Source: Edaphochlamys debaryana (lineage: Eukaryota > Chlorophyta > Chlorophyceae > Chlamydomonadales). Taken from it: DNA of 64,000 nucleotides. The stretch is taken from positions 3,642,410 through 3,706,409 of the forward strand of contig JAEHOE010000002.1 in assembly GCA_016858145.1 (NCBI GenBank). Direction: 5' to 3'. Under the pieces are notes generated by a model. The model worked only from the letters and a program-made list of their open reading frames with translations, was not told where the DNA came from and ran no database searches. Of this stretch, positions 1 through 11,684 are shown piece after piece; within the stretch, counting starts at the first letter, position 1, and the number at the start of each line of letters is the position of its first letter. A program made the position numbers and the translations under genes.

Positions 1-979
1 CAGGATGCCGCGGCCCCGCCCGCCGAAAGCGGGACTTTAAACTCACTGCTGGCGACTACCAGTCCTTCCAGCAAAGCCCCATGGCTTCGGCGCTGGACGT
101 CCACCATGGCAAAGCGGCGATGCCCTCGAAGGGATTACCAGGGGATTAAACGCATCGTGTAAGCCTTGAGCTGCTATACAGTGTGCTGAATACGATGTTG
201 CGTTTGTCGTAAGCTTGAGGCTTGGGTTGCGGGAGCCAGACTTGTGGGTCGCTCGGCCCGTGGAATGGGGCATGCGTCGGGGCTTGGGGCCTCGGGCCGA
301 AGGCACGAACCCCCACATTCGTCGTCATGCATCTCCCGTAATCGAAAGGCTTAGAGGGAAACTGGTGGGAAAGGAGGGGTCAGGGCGAGGAAGGCCGAGA
401 GACGTGCCAGGCGCGGGCAGACGCGGGCATCCCGCGGGTACGCACGGCGCCCTCGCAGGCTTCGTGGCTGCCCAAGCCGAGGCAGCTTGGCAATGTGCTG
501 TTGCACTGATTTGTGCCGAGTTCGGTCAGGATGCCGTCCAAGCGGTTGAAGGGCTGGTGCGGGGGTCGGCCGGGGCTGGTAGGGGACCGGGCGGGGCAGT
601 GGCAAAACACACACCCGCGGTCCCGCTTATGTCAGTTTGTTCCGCGTTTGTGGCATACCCAATTAGAATTCACTAGGCACCCATAATCGTCTGTCAAAGC
701 CGTATCCCGCACGGCCAGCGTCTCCGATTGACGTTCTTACAATCTTAGACCAAGCTTGCACACTACCAGCGGGTAACAACACCTGTCTTTCCTCAGAACG
801 TGTAGCTTCTACCTGTAGAGCTGTTCAGGGGAGCTAGTAGGGTAGGAGCAGAACTAGCACTTCACATTCTGTTGTCGCGCACAGTCGCCGACGTTGTTGA
901 GCCTAACACTTTAGTCTTCACTAACGAGGACGCTTGGGCGCTATGACCGCCCGGTACGCGCCGAGGTCTGAGGGGAAAC
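1..979. other. No gene recognised at left edge
   Basis: I find no exon with a recognisable protein here. The open frames are short or low in complexity and lack paired splice signals. Positions 600-960 are less GC-rich than the rest of the window and probably contain the promoter and 5' UTR of the next plus-strand gene, whose first candidate ATG is at 980. Part of the stretch could belong to a gene beyond the window edge. Confidence 0.4.
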
Positions 980-3900
980 ATGCTCAGGGCTACCAGGTTG
1001 CATGACCAACAGCCGCGGGCACCAGACCGTTGCTACTTCGCCGTCCTGGAGGCGCGGTCGGCGGGGAGGTGCCGACTTGGGCTCACGGTCCTACCGGTGC
1101 CTGTCCCTTGCAGGGGGGCGTCCCTACGGCGGGGCGGCTCCGAGGGCAACCTCCAGCCGGCCGCCCTTGTGCTTGACCCACCAGGCACGCTAAAGACAAG
1201 GTGAGGGGAGCCCACCACACAGGTCTCTCTAACGAGCTGGCATTCCTGTATCCTCTGATACCGTGCCAGCGTTCGTGGCTCACACCGCCTCCAAACCGTC
1301 CCAACCACGCCACCCAGACGGGTCCGGCTTCACCGTTTCGCCCATACACACATGACACGCTCGCCCCCAAACCCCATCGCTCCCCTCCTGCAGCCCCAGC
1401 ACGTATGTGGGGGCCCTGGTGCCGGACCGCAAGAAGTTCGCCAACGTGCTCACGGCGCAGGGCCTGCGCTGCCCGGCTCGCCAGCCGCGCTCGCCATGCA
1501 CACCGCCGGGGTGGGTGGTGGCCGCACCTGGTGCCGAGGATCAGGCGCATGGGACTGGGCGGGAGGGAGGACGTGAAACGCGGAAGCATTCAGGGCCGGA
1601 TGAGATCTGGAAGGCGCTTGTGGAGGCCATGTCATGCCATGTGTGAAGCGCCTCGCACCTCGGGTGCAGTGCCGTGCTGTCGCAGGGGTGCATGGCATTG
1701 AATGACGACGAATCGGGTATCATTGTGCCCACACGAAAGGCCCCCATCCTTGCAACCCCACGCCGCAGAGCCACCATGGAGGCCCCCTGGCTGCCCTTCC
1801 AGCGAGTGCCGCTGCCACCCCAGCTCGTGTTTGAGACCTGGTGGAACGAGCGGCAGGGCGCAGAGCGGGTGAGGGAGCTTGGCAAGGTCCGGAATGGTCC
1901 GGGGCCCGAAGGAGGTTGGCGGTTGGGCTGTTTCTGGTGAGACCTGCGTGAGCTCACGGTTGCCGTAATCCTTCCCTGCGTGTCGTACCCTCCCCAGGCG
2001 CTGATGCACGTGACGTACGACACGGTAACACGAGAGTGCCTAGCGGGGTGAGACGGGTCCGCGAGCGGCAGGGCTGGTGCGGATGCTGGGTCTCGACCGA
2101 GCGCAGCGCCGGCCCGGTCCCTCCTGGACGCCCCAACCCTACACAATGCTGCTGCGCCGGCCCCCGTAACACTACCCCAGTACCTCGGTCTCCCATGTTT
2201 CCCCCCGATACCCCACCGCAAAACTTGCTTGAGGTCCCTCCCTTACCAAGCCCATCGCCCAATCCCTCAAATCCCGCAACCCTCCCCTCCCCTCCCCCCC
2301 CACCACCACCACCCCAGCACCAACGTGTCCCTGGCCATGACCGTCACCACCTCCGCGGGGGAGCCCATTGACGAGTACGACATGCACGTGGGGGCGGAGC
2401 TGGTCATCGCGGGGCGGAAGGTCACGCTGCGGAAGGTGGGGAGGCGCGAGGCGCGGGGCGGAGGGGGCTGCAGGGGCTTGAGCGGGAGGGGAGCAGGGGC
2501 TGGGAAGCTGGGGGCTGGCAGGCGGCGGCGGCGGATGCGGACGGGAGAGCGGAGCGGGACAGGAAGGGTGCAAGATGGTGGGAGCTGGAGCGGAGTACCC
2601 GGCTTGGAGGCAGGCGTCGAAGAGGCTTCTCACTTCCCCACGCCCTTCCCCTGGTTCATCTGCAGTGCGCAACACTCGCAACGCTGACGTGGCTTGACCA
2701 GCAGGTGAGGCCTTGAGCGCTGGGTGGAATCGGGATTCCCATCGCAACCACGCCAATCCTCTAGCCATCCACCTTCTCCGCGCCATCCCACACCCCGATG
2801 CTCTCCTACCTCTCCCCTCTCCCCCCTCGCCCCCGCCAGGCCCGCGCCATGCTGGTGGCCAAGTACCGCCTGGAGGAGGAGCTGTCCAAGTTCCGCCCCG
2901 TGGTGCCCGTACCGGCGCAGTACGAGGTAGCGCAACGGGCCGAGCGCTTCGACCTGCAGACGCACCAGCACCTGCCCAGCGGCGGCCGCCTGTGCCTGCG
3001 GGCGCTCTTCCACTGGGTCATGGGCCTGGCGGAGCAGCTGCGGCAACACAGGTGCGGGACTGCACATGCGCGGCCTATACGGGCAGCCTGTAACGTGGCT
3101 GGCACACGACACGGGTTCGAGCTTGCTAGACTACTGCCGCTGAAGCCTTGTGCACGGACGCCCAAACCCCGCCCCATCCGCCCACACGCCACACCCCCCA
3201 GGGCCTCGCTGCCGCCGGTTCCGGACGCCATCGCGGGCCGAGTGTCGGGCGCCGTGGAGGCGCTGCCGGGCCCGCCCGACTGGTCGCCCGAGACCAAGCT
3301 GGACCGGCGCGTGTCCGAGGCGCTGCAGCGGCAGGCGGAGGTGGAGGCGGAGCGGGCGGCCTCGGCAGCGGTGGAGGACTGGCGGCAGGATCTGCCCCAG
3401 GTGGGGTTGTAAACGGTGTGCTTCGCCCTGTTCCAACGAAGGGCTTTGGGCTTCAAAACCCACCGGTTTGACATCTCACCTGCCCCTCTACCACCCTCCG
3501 CCCAAGCCCAACCCCAACCGTATAGCCGGCGTCTGTCGCTGCGGTACACTCAGCCCTTGCCAAGCGCTTGCCCCGATGCCACCCCACCCCACGCCCCTCC
3601 CGCAGTGGCTCAACTCCATACCACTGGCCGCGTCCTGCGTCACCTCCTACTCCAAGACGGCCGCGGCGCAAGAGGCGGTGGAGGCAGCCAAGGCCGCAGC
3701 ACAGCGCGAGAAGGAGCGGTCCGGGACGCGAGGGCACGGCGGCGGGGGCCGGGGCCCGCTCGGCCTGTCGCTTGCCTTCAACGCCTCCGTGGTCTCCCGG
3801 CTGGGCGGCACGCTAGGGGGCATGTCCCGGGCAAGCAGCATGGCCCTGCTGTCCAGTCGCTCGCCCGGCCCGGGCGGTGCGACGGCTCGAAACATGTTCG

Positions 3901-3980
3901 CCGCTGGCCCGGCCCCCGGGGGCGCCGGGGGTTTGGGCGGGGGTATGACGGGGCGCTCCTCCTCGCGTCGAGCGCTCTGA
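980..3980 (+). CDS. Conserved-looking protein of unknown function (about 430 aa)
   Basis: I do not recognise this family. Nine exons close in phase: 980-1068, 1400-1510, 1769-1868, 1998-2047, 2318-2435, 2666-2704, 2840-3051, 3202-3400 and 3606-3980. The middle exons have the amino-acid texture of a folded domain: LVFETWWNERQG, HVTYDTVTREC, EPIDEYDMHVGAELVIAGRK, a charged helix with YRLEEELSKF, then LFHWVMGLAEQL. Residues about 270-360 are helical and Ala/Glu/Arg-rich. The last 70 residues are Gly/Ser/Arg-rich and end in SSSRRAL. No signal peptide, membrane segment or catalytic motif is visible. The ATG at 980 is the first in frame. An internal ATG at 1776 sits in a strong GCCACCATGG context and could be the real start if the two upstream exons are wrong. 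The next gene downstream, a tubulin carboxypeptidase, is on the same strand, but that alone does not give a function. Confidence 0.6.
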
Positions 3981-5170
3981 GCGGCTAGGGGTGTGGGGGG
4001 TCCTTTAGGGCTGGTATTTGCCAGGGATTGGAGCGAGTGGGGCAGAGGGGGCAGGGCATGGTGGGGAAACGGAGGATGTTGGGCTGACGAGGTGGATGGA
4101 AAGCGGGGTCGCAGGATGCTTCCGAGAGCGAGGTGTGCGAGCAGAATTTGGCTGTACCTGGTGGATTGATGGGTGACTGGGTGGATGCTGTGGGTGCTGT
4201 GTGGCCTACGCTTCTGACGACACGAGACTGACGAGAGAATCGTCGGCGTGAGCTGACGGTGCTGTACTGGGGGGGTTCACTGTTGTCTGTGTGGCCATTC
4301 AGCTTGTGCGTGGGGGAGACACGAGTCCTCGCAGGACGCTGGGTGAGAAGCTGCTCTAGCTGAGGGGGGCCGCAGGGTGGCCTTCGAGCGCATCCTATTA
4401 GGTGGAGGACGGACGCGGGCTGTTGCATTTTGCATGACGTGCGCGTGGTGAGGCGCTGAGGCCGCTTGTGCTGTTAGGGGCTAGGCTGGAAAGGGTAGAC
4501 GCACTAGGGCTTTAGGCAGGAAATCAGGAATAGATGTGCGCAAATGTGCAAGCTGACTGGCCGGATAAAGCAATTGAGACGGTACAAGCACGGCCTAGGC
4601 ACCAGGACCTGGCTGAAGAGGATTCCCAGCATGACTCTGTTTGTAAGAAGGTGGCTGATGCAGCCCAGACACGCACAGGTTGGCCACGGTGGGGCCAGGG
4701 GCTGGCGCATGCTGGAACTGCCCTGGCGTGGATGGCGGTACAGGTGGTACAGCAGGGTACCGGCCTGTACAGGCGCCCCCAAGACCGGGCCCTTTGGGGC
4801 CCAGAAGCCAGCACCCCAAGCATCTGATGCGAAGCCAGCGGCTCGTGCGCGTGCTTGACGCGTGACAAGCTGCTCATCTTGATATGGCCGGGCCGTCCGG
4901 TCAGGTCCGGCACCCCCAATGGCCCTTGGTGCGGTCTGCACCCCCCCCCGTTGCAATCCAGCGCCTTCTCGCTGCTTCTCGAGACAGATATGAATTCAGA
5001 CCTACACCCGCGTGACGCTTGAGCGCGTTCAAGCCCTCGATGGTCGCGCGGTTGCGACACATGCTCGAAACTCGGTAGAGCCACAAGTCCACACATGACG
5101 CGTGCGATATATGTAGGGCATGTACTAGATTTGAGCTAGGTCCCTCAAATCTAGGACCTATGCGCGCTCC
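3981..5170. other. Intergenic: 3' UTR of the unknown gene and promoter of the VASH gene
   Basis: About 1.2 kb without a convincing exon. The first part should be the 3' UTR of the upstream gene; I saw no clear TGTAA there. The 4530-4860 stretch has overlapping open frames on both strands with no recognisable protein and no splice partners. The right end holds a perfect 11-bp inverted repeat directly in front of the next start codon. Confidence 0.5.
5125..5154. repeat. Perfect inverted repeat, 11-bp arms, just upstream of the VASH start
   Basis: Arms CTAGATTTGAG (5125-5135) and CTCAAATCTAG (5144-5154) are exact reverse complements around an 8-base spacer. The element ends 16 bases before the candidate ATG at 5171, so it lies in the promoter or 5' UTR. 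It is AT-rich against its surroundings. If transcribed, it could form a hairpin close to the start codon. Its role is unknown. Confidence 0.7.
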
Positions 5171-8100
5171 ATGGCCCCGTTGTTGAGCGCCGCGGCCTCG
5201 CGCCTGCAGCGGCTGATGCATGACTTGCCTCTGCCAGACGACAGAGCGAAAGAAGCGGTAAGGCCGGGCTCGTCCGACTGCTCCAAGTGCCAGCCCGGGC
5301 GCCCCGCGTGTCGAGGAGGTGGCTCCCCGTGCTTCCGCCCGTTGGCGCATCAGCACGGCTGCACAGCGCAGAAGAATCCCACCGCTACCATGGCTCCTTA
5401 GCATAAACGCCATGTTGAATATTACCTGCAACCCTCGCAGGCGGAGCTCATTAAGCAGTGCAGTGAGGCGGAGCTGGCCGGACTGGGGCTGGGTCCACCG
5501 CCGCGGCCCGTGCTGCCCCGCGGCCTCAAGGAGGATGTGGCCTCGGGGGTTGGGGGGGTGGGCAAGGGCTCCGGACTCAGCCCACAGCAGCGACTCACGG
5601 CCGTACAGGTGAGCAGGGAGGGATGCACAGCTGCTCACGGGCAATGGCGTGCCTGACCTGCGGTTGCAGGCTCGAATAGCCTTTCTTTACTCACCAAAGA
5701 CGCACATGATGGCGCAAGCCCGGCGTCAGTCTATTTCTATTTCTCACCAACGACGCAACCTGCCGTGCCCTCCCCGCATTCCGTACGGCTTTGACTCTGT
5801 CGTACAGTCAGTGATAAACTCCCTGCAATACAATCACACGGTGAGCCAAAATTTCCGCCTTCCGCCCCGGTCCTGCACCACCTCGGAGCCTCACTCGGAG
5901 CCCAAAATTGCAATCGACAGCCCACGACACGCCTCCCAAAACCCTTCTGCTGGCCACGCATCACGCCTGCATCACGCACTGCATCCGGCCTCCACCGCCC
6001 GCGTACGCCTGCTCACTTGGAGCCCGAGCCCTCGCTGCCCGAGCCCTCCGAGCCGGAGCCGCCCGAGCCCTCCGCCACCACGGGTTCCGCCGGCGGCGGG
6101 GCGGCAGCCGCCTCGGCAGCGCGACGGCGCTTCCGCGCCCCCGTACGCGCGCACAGCGTCACGCGCTTCACCTTTCCGCCGAACCGGGCCGAACCGGGCG
6201 CCTCAGTGGTGGTGCAGCCAGCGTAGCCGCCGGCGGGCACCCCTTACGCCTCATAACTCTTCGCGCCCCAGGGTTCCCCACGAACCCCTTTGTTTTCCCC
6301 TTTTTGCTATGCAACTCCTCTGCAAACCCCAGGCCGGCTACTACTACAATGTGTCCAAGTCGCGCCCCTTCTCCCGCATCATGGAGACAGCGCGGGAGGC
6401 GCTGCGGGCGGCACTGCCCATCAAGTGCCTCGAGGTGGGGCGGGAGCGGGGCGGGTGTGGGGCGAATGAAGCTGGAATGGGCCTGGGAGGGGGTAACGGT
6501 GGCTGAGAGCATCTGCGTCCAGCTGTCAACAGGTCGCCTACGAGTACTCATTCCGATACGTGGGTAGCGCTGCTGATTGTGTGCCGGCTTAGTTCCTTTG
6601 CCCCGATCGGCCGTGGCCCTTTCAGGCGGTGTTCCTGGGTGCGCTGCTGACCGCTGGGTGGTCGGACCTGGACCGTCTGCCGCTGGCCTTCAAGAGCTCC
6701 GTGGGGGGGCAGACGTACAGGCAAGGCGCGGGGCGGGGCTGTGTATGGAAGGGGGGAAACATTAGCACGTTGGTGTTGGAGAGGTTGGGGGCAAGCCAAC
6801 TGCGGAGCCGCTCATCGCAAGACCAGGTGCAGCACGCACTGGACTGCGAGCTGTCTCTCCCAGGCCCGCCCGCACGTCCCGGTACCGGTAACAGCCCTCC
6901 GCCTCGAAGGAGTGCAGCCAAACCTTACCGTCCTTGCACCCTCTCAACCCCTCCTCCCCCGCACATCCGCCAGGCACATCGTGTTGGTGGTGTACCACGC
7001 CCCCTCCCGCAAGTGGGGCACGCTGGGGCTGAGCCGGCGGCCTGAGCTGATGAACAAGGACCTGGCCTTCGACAGCCTGGCGGGTAGGGGGTGGGGTGAG
7101 GGGCGATGTGGAGAAGGGGTTGTGGACGAGGGTTTGGGGGGGTGGAGGAGCAGGCCGGGGCGCGGCATGTTCAGGGCGGGACGGGGAGCAGCATACTAGA
7201 AGGGAGTTGACGCGACCTCCGTGCCCCCCCCCCCTCCACGTCCGGGTCCCACATGACACTTTGCCTCCGCCCAACCCGCCCCGCACCCCCAGACCTGGTG
7301 ACGGACTTCAAGGCCTCCTACGAGCGCTGGTGGCACACCCTCGTGCGGGTGGGGCGGGGCGGGGCGCTGGCTCATCTGGAATCTGGGAATGCACTTTACG
7401 AGAGCGACCATGCAAGCAGTCAGAGCCTCATTGGGAAGGGGTCGGAAAGAGCCCAGCGCGGTAGCAGAGCGATACCCGCGGTAGCTGCTCCCGTGACTGG
7501 GCTTTCGCTTCACACCAGTACCGGCCTCATCGCCCAGGTGTACGTGGGGCTGCCCCTGGAGCACGACCCCTACTATTCGGGACCCGTGTGCTGGCGCTAC
7601 CTCACCCTGTCGCTCAGCGGCCGGAAGAGCTGGGCGGCGCACCGGGGGTCGCTGGACGCCTTCGCGGGTGGGTGGGTGGCCCTGGCAAAGAAGCTAAAGT
7701 CGGTGCAGCTGGGGGCGTGTGGTCGTGCGGGATTCCTCGCTCTTGAGAACAGCTCGAGTGCGCCAAGGCGTCAGTGATTGCCGCGTCCTCCGTACCGTAG
7801 TCCACGCACACAGCTGTGACTCCTCATGCTGCGGACCTGTGTCATGCAGCCCCGCTCCGCAAGCCCCCGGCCCCCAGCCCACCCACCACGCACCCACCCT
7901 CCACCCCACGACCTCTTCATCCCCTCCACCCCCTCCACCCCCTCCACCCCCTCCACCCCCTCCACCCCCTCCACCCCCTCCACCCCCTCCACCCCCTCCA
8001 CCCCCTCCACCCCCTCCACCCCCTCCACCCCCTCCACCCCCTCCACCCCCTCCACCCCCTCCTCCCCACCCGCAGGCCAGGCCCGGCGCCTGGCCTCCAA

Positions 8101-9526
8101 GTTCCGGGCGCTGGGCGCCAAGCCGGCCAACGAGGCCTCGCTGGGGGGCGGGGAGGGCGGCGGCGGGGGAGCGGTGGCGGCGGGACCCGGCGGCGCGGCG
8201 GCGGCCAGCTCAGCGCCAGCGCCCAGGTGCGCCGCACAAGGGCTTGGGGTCGGGTCGCTTCTCTCTTTTCATGGTTTGGTGCAGAGGCGTTCTGTGCGCA
8301 GTTCCGCTAGGTGGGTTGGATCTTGGATGTGGCCCTTCCCTGGCATTCCTGTTGAACCCCGTGTTCGGTTTCCGCTGCGCAGGTGCGCCAAGTCCGTGTC
8401 ACCCGGCCGGCGGCGGCCCAACCGCCAGCCGCCGCCGCCCCTGCCCCCGCCGCCCGCGCGCCGCCCCATCACGCCCAACCGCACACCCGCCCCCGCCCGG
8501 GCCCGTGACGAACCCCGCACGCCACCGCCCGGGGGGTCCTCCGGCACGGGCGGCGACGGGACCGCTGCCGCCGGCGCGCCGCCTCCCGGCAGCGCCGGCG
8601 GCAGCGCAGCTGCAGGCGATGCGGATGCGGATGCGAGGCCGCACGCAGCACACAGCACGCCGCACGCCTCGCCGGGCGACGGCGCCGCCTCGGCAAGCCA
8701 CGGCCGGTCGCCAGCCCTCGGCACCGGCACCGGCAGCGCAGGCGGGGCAGGCGCCGCCCACGCTTCCGCATCCCCTGGCAGCACCGCCACCGCCTCCCCG
8801 TCCTCCCCTTCCCGGTTCACCAACCGCGCCCAGGCGACAGGCTCGTCCCCCGGCAAGCCGAGGCCGTCCGAACCGCCGCGCCTGCGCGTGCCCCCGGGGC
8901 CCAGCACCGCCGCATCCGCCGCGGCCCAGGCCACTTCGCCCTACGTCTCGCACAACCCCGGGCGCAGAAAGGGCCGCAAGGCCGGCGGCGAGCGCCGGCC
9001 CCGGCGGTCCTCTGACCCGGGCGGCGGCGCCGCCATAGCCGCCGCGCTTGCAGGGCGGGGCGGGGCGGGTGGGGGTGCGGGGGCAGGAGCGGGGGCGGGG
9101 GCGGGTGGTGCCGGCAGGGTCGCCACCAAGCTATTGCGGCAGCAGGTGAAGGCGGAGGAGCGTAGGGGCGGCCGAGCAGGAGCGGGAGTAGGGGGTGGGG
9201 CGGCGGGTGCTATGACTCATGGCAAGGCAGGGGCTGGGGCAGCGGCAGGAGCTGCAGGGTCTGGAGGTGAGGTTGGGGTTGGGGTTGGGGTTGAGGTCGG
9301 GGCAGAGGGGCTGGGGGAGCGGGGCGGAGCGGGGCCGGAGCGGGTGCATGGCGGCAGGGGCGGGGGGCAGGTGGGTGGGGCGGAGGCGGGGGCGGAAGGT
9401 GGCGAGGGACAGGCGGGGGGAATCGGGGCGGTCGGGGAAGACGAGGAGGCGGACGATGAGGAGAGCGACAGTGAGGAGGAGGAGGAGGACGAGTATCTGA
9501 GCGACGGCTGCAGTGACGACGGGTAA
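5171..9526 (+). CDS. VASH: Vasohibin-family tubulinyl-Tyr carboxypeptidase (tubulin detyrosinase)
   Basis: Vasohibins remove the C-terminal Tyr of alpha-tubulin with a Cys-His-Ser centre. Exons: 5171-5257, 5441-5608, 5670-5840, 6333-6434, 6626-6720, 6974-7083, 7293-7348, 7538-7667 and 8076-9526 (an in-frame 156-base intron 8227-8382 is possible). Family blocks occur in order: LQYNHT, SKSRPFS, ALPIKCLEAVFLG, FKSS..TYRHIVLVVY, GTLGLSRRPEL and YERWWHTLVRVYVGLPLEHD. The predicted triad is Cys174, His209 and Ser228; the Cys-His spacing of 35 equals that of human VASH1 (169/204), while His-Ser is two residues longer. After about residue 330 comes a long Ala/Gly/Pro/Arg/Ser tail ending in an acidic stretch (EEEEEDEYLSDGCSDDG), absent from animal vasohibins as far as I know. 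Total is about 737 or 789 aa. The intron after 6720 uses a GC donor. No small vasohibin-binding protein partner gene was seen. Detyrosination marks axonemal B-tubules, so a cilium role is likely. Confidence 0.92.
7921..8060 (+). repeat. Nonanucleotide minisatellite (CCCCTCCAC)n inside a VASH intron
   Basis: About 15 nearly perfect tandem copies of a 9-base unit, pyrimidines plus one A, fill the last third of the intron 7668-8075 and stop 15 bases before the 3' splice site. All three sense frames are open through it (poly-Pro and Pro-Ser-Thr), which produces long but meaningless open frames. It acts in effect as a giant polypyrimidine tract. The complementary strand is G-rich. Confidence 0.9.
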
Positions 9527-10240
9527 TGATGCGTGGCCACAGTGGGGCCATGAGCGTTGGGCAGGTTTGAGGGGACGCGGACTGCGGGAGCGGGTGGGCT
9601 GTAGGCATTGTAGACAAGGCGAGGATGGCGTCCGGGATGCGTCCTCAATAACCAGGCAGCGTAGCTCAAAGTGCGCGTGGTGTGCAGGCAGAATAGCTGA
9701 TGGAGGGAAGCTGGCCACATGTCGGGCCCCGTAGGAAAGGACAGACGCCGCAGGAGTTAGGCGCGGTGAAGGCACTGTGACCGATCATATGTATACCGTT
9801 GACGGGGCTCTGCCATGCCCTGCACGCCCGGAGACATGCCACACGACCGGTGCCCTCTTTCTCCATCCGCTTTCACCACGCTCCAGACTTCACGCCATGC
9901 CGCCCGTGTACTCGAAGCCGTAGCACCCTTTAGATGCGGCGGAGGGCCTGGCCCCCACACCCCGCACCAGGCCCTTACCACGACTCCCCAAGAGATGAAC
10001 CCTGAGCGCACTGGCCTCACCAACTACTTCAGCCTGTCGCCGCTAGCCTCTAGTGATACACGTGCTTAGCGTTGGAGCCCCTCCGCCTCACAGCACAATG
10101 GCCAAGTTAATGCCTTGTGCCCGCCTGCGCTAGTCTCTGATGGCCTTATCAATGTCCCATCACCCCATGCGCAGTGGCATACCATGCGTTGCCCGATCGC
10201 CCCCCCGTGCCCCTTGCCCCATAACCGCATGCCCATGCCT
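9527..10240. other. Convergent intergenic region (3' UTRs)
   Basis: Lies between the stop of the plus-strand VASH gene (9526) and the stop of the minus-strand gene (10241). It should hold both 3' UTRs. I see no exon, RNA gene or repeat in it. Confidence 0.5.
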
Positions 10241-11684
10241 TCACTCCTCCATGGCTGCTACACCCCCACCCCCAACCGCACCGCCACCTTCCCCACCGGG
10301 CCCTGCATGCCCGTTTGCCAATGCCAGCGGTTGCCCCGCTGCCCCCGCCACGCCCTGGCCTTCCCCCGCCGGCCCCACGCCGTCCGCCGGGCCCTCGGGA
10401 CCCGCCGCTCCCCCCGCTTCGCCCCCGCTCGCCCCCGCCCCCCCTTCCCCCGCCCCAAGAGCGCCAGCTGCCTCCAGCTCCTCCTGCATGGCCTCCAGGT
10501 GCATCCGCATCACCTGCCGTACGGGAAAGAAGGACAGGGTCTTCATCTCATGACCGTGGAAACGGCTTACGCCGCCTCTTCTGATAGGAGAGCCGTCGGT
10601 TGCAGAGCCTGGCGTCTGACATTCCCCCCTCCCCCCGCCAAGCCCCCGATACAGCGGCACAGCGGTCTCCACACACACCGCTCTTCAGCTGGCTACCCAG
10701 CCCTTCTCGCGCAGCGCCACTCCAGCGCTTGTAGCCACCACCCATACGGTACCGCACGATCCCGAGTGGCGCAGCCCGGCCCCTCCGCCCTCCATCCGCC
10801 TGCCCCCACTCTCCTCCCGCCGTCCCCACCCCCAGCCCACCCCCACCCCCCACCCCCGAGCCCTATCTCCTCCACCTACCTGCAGCTTCTCCGTGTTGAT
10901 GTGCGCCCGGGCCATGGAGTGGTAGGCGTGCAGCTCCAGGCGGTGCTCGCCGCCCGCAGCCGCCTCCGCGCCCTCGCGGACCAGCTGAAGGGCCTCCTGC
11001 GGGGGGGCAAGTTGGGTGGGGTGGGGTGGGGGCAGCCAGTGAGGGGTGCTGGAGGATGGGGTCGAAAGTTGGGTGCGCCTCCGGGTGCAGAGCTGGGAAG
11101 CGGTGGAGAGGCGCCAGGGCAGGCAGAGGGTGCTGTCCGTAGGGGTGGCGCTCTTTAGCGTATGGAGGCTTGATGGGGAAAGGCATCATCGGTCCGGCAC
11201 CCGTTCAGTGGCGTCCAGAGCCCTTGCCCCTTGCCCGGCGGCCCCCGCGCAGCCGAGCTGGCCCCTCTCCTCAAAGGAACTGCGCCGATGAGGCCTCAGG
11301 CCCTCGGAACTCGCCACAAGGGAAGTAGTATCACTTGTAACTGCCACGTACGCACCGCTATGGTGGTCATGAAGGAGGCGCACAGCTGCTGCACCGAGCC
11401 CGCCAGCTCGGCGGTGCGCCCCACACGCGAGAAGTGGTCAGTCACCTGCGCCGCGATCTTCACGCACGCGATGACTTTCTGCATGGGCAGTGGGGTATGG
11501 GGTGGGCGGTGCGGCATGGGTCTGAAAGGTGCGGGATAGGGGCCAGGCTGGGCTCGGCAGCGGGGGAGAGGGAGGGTCAGAGGCCTCTGGCGGGAACACC
11601 AGGGCCCGTCGCCCTGTGCACCTGCTCGATGAGCTGTAGCCGCTTGTAATCCTCCGTTGGTTTTGGGGGAGTGATCGCCGCCAT
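10241..11684 (-). CDS. Small helical protein with Ala/Gly-rich tail, unrecognised (191 aa)
   Basis: Four minus-strand exons close in phase: 11684-11622, 11478-11356, 10996-10880 and 10513-10241. The start gives MAAITPPKPTEDYKRLQLIEQ-type sequence and is the only in-frame ATG near the promoter side. Residues 12-130 look all-helical and conserved (KVIACVKIAAQVTDHF, GSVQQLCASFMTTIA, LELHAYHSMARAHINTEKLQ, MRMHLEAMQEELEAAG). The last 70 residues are Gly/Ala/Pro-rich and end MEE. The size and helical layout resemble small subunits of Mediator or tethering complexes, but I could not match a family and make no assignment. It is divergent from NDUFS5 across a 316-base shared upstream region. Confidence 0.65.

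Noticed and set aside
4504..5096. Overlapping open frames on both strands upstream of VASH
   Set aside because: No splice partners, no family resemblance, similar lengths on both strands as expected by chance at this GC content.
5990..6226. EP-rich open frame between VASH exons three and four, possibly an extra exon
   Set aside because: Family alignment joins LQYNHT directly to the AGYYYNVSKSRPFS exon, phases already close, and the frame ends in a stop; treated as intron.
7719..9038. Long open frame with a run of dozens of Pro
   Set aside because: It is a frame through the intronic CCCCTCCAC minisatellite and off-frame exon sequence; the VASH phase uses another frame.
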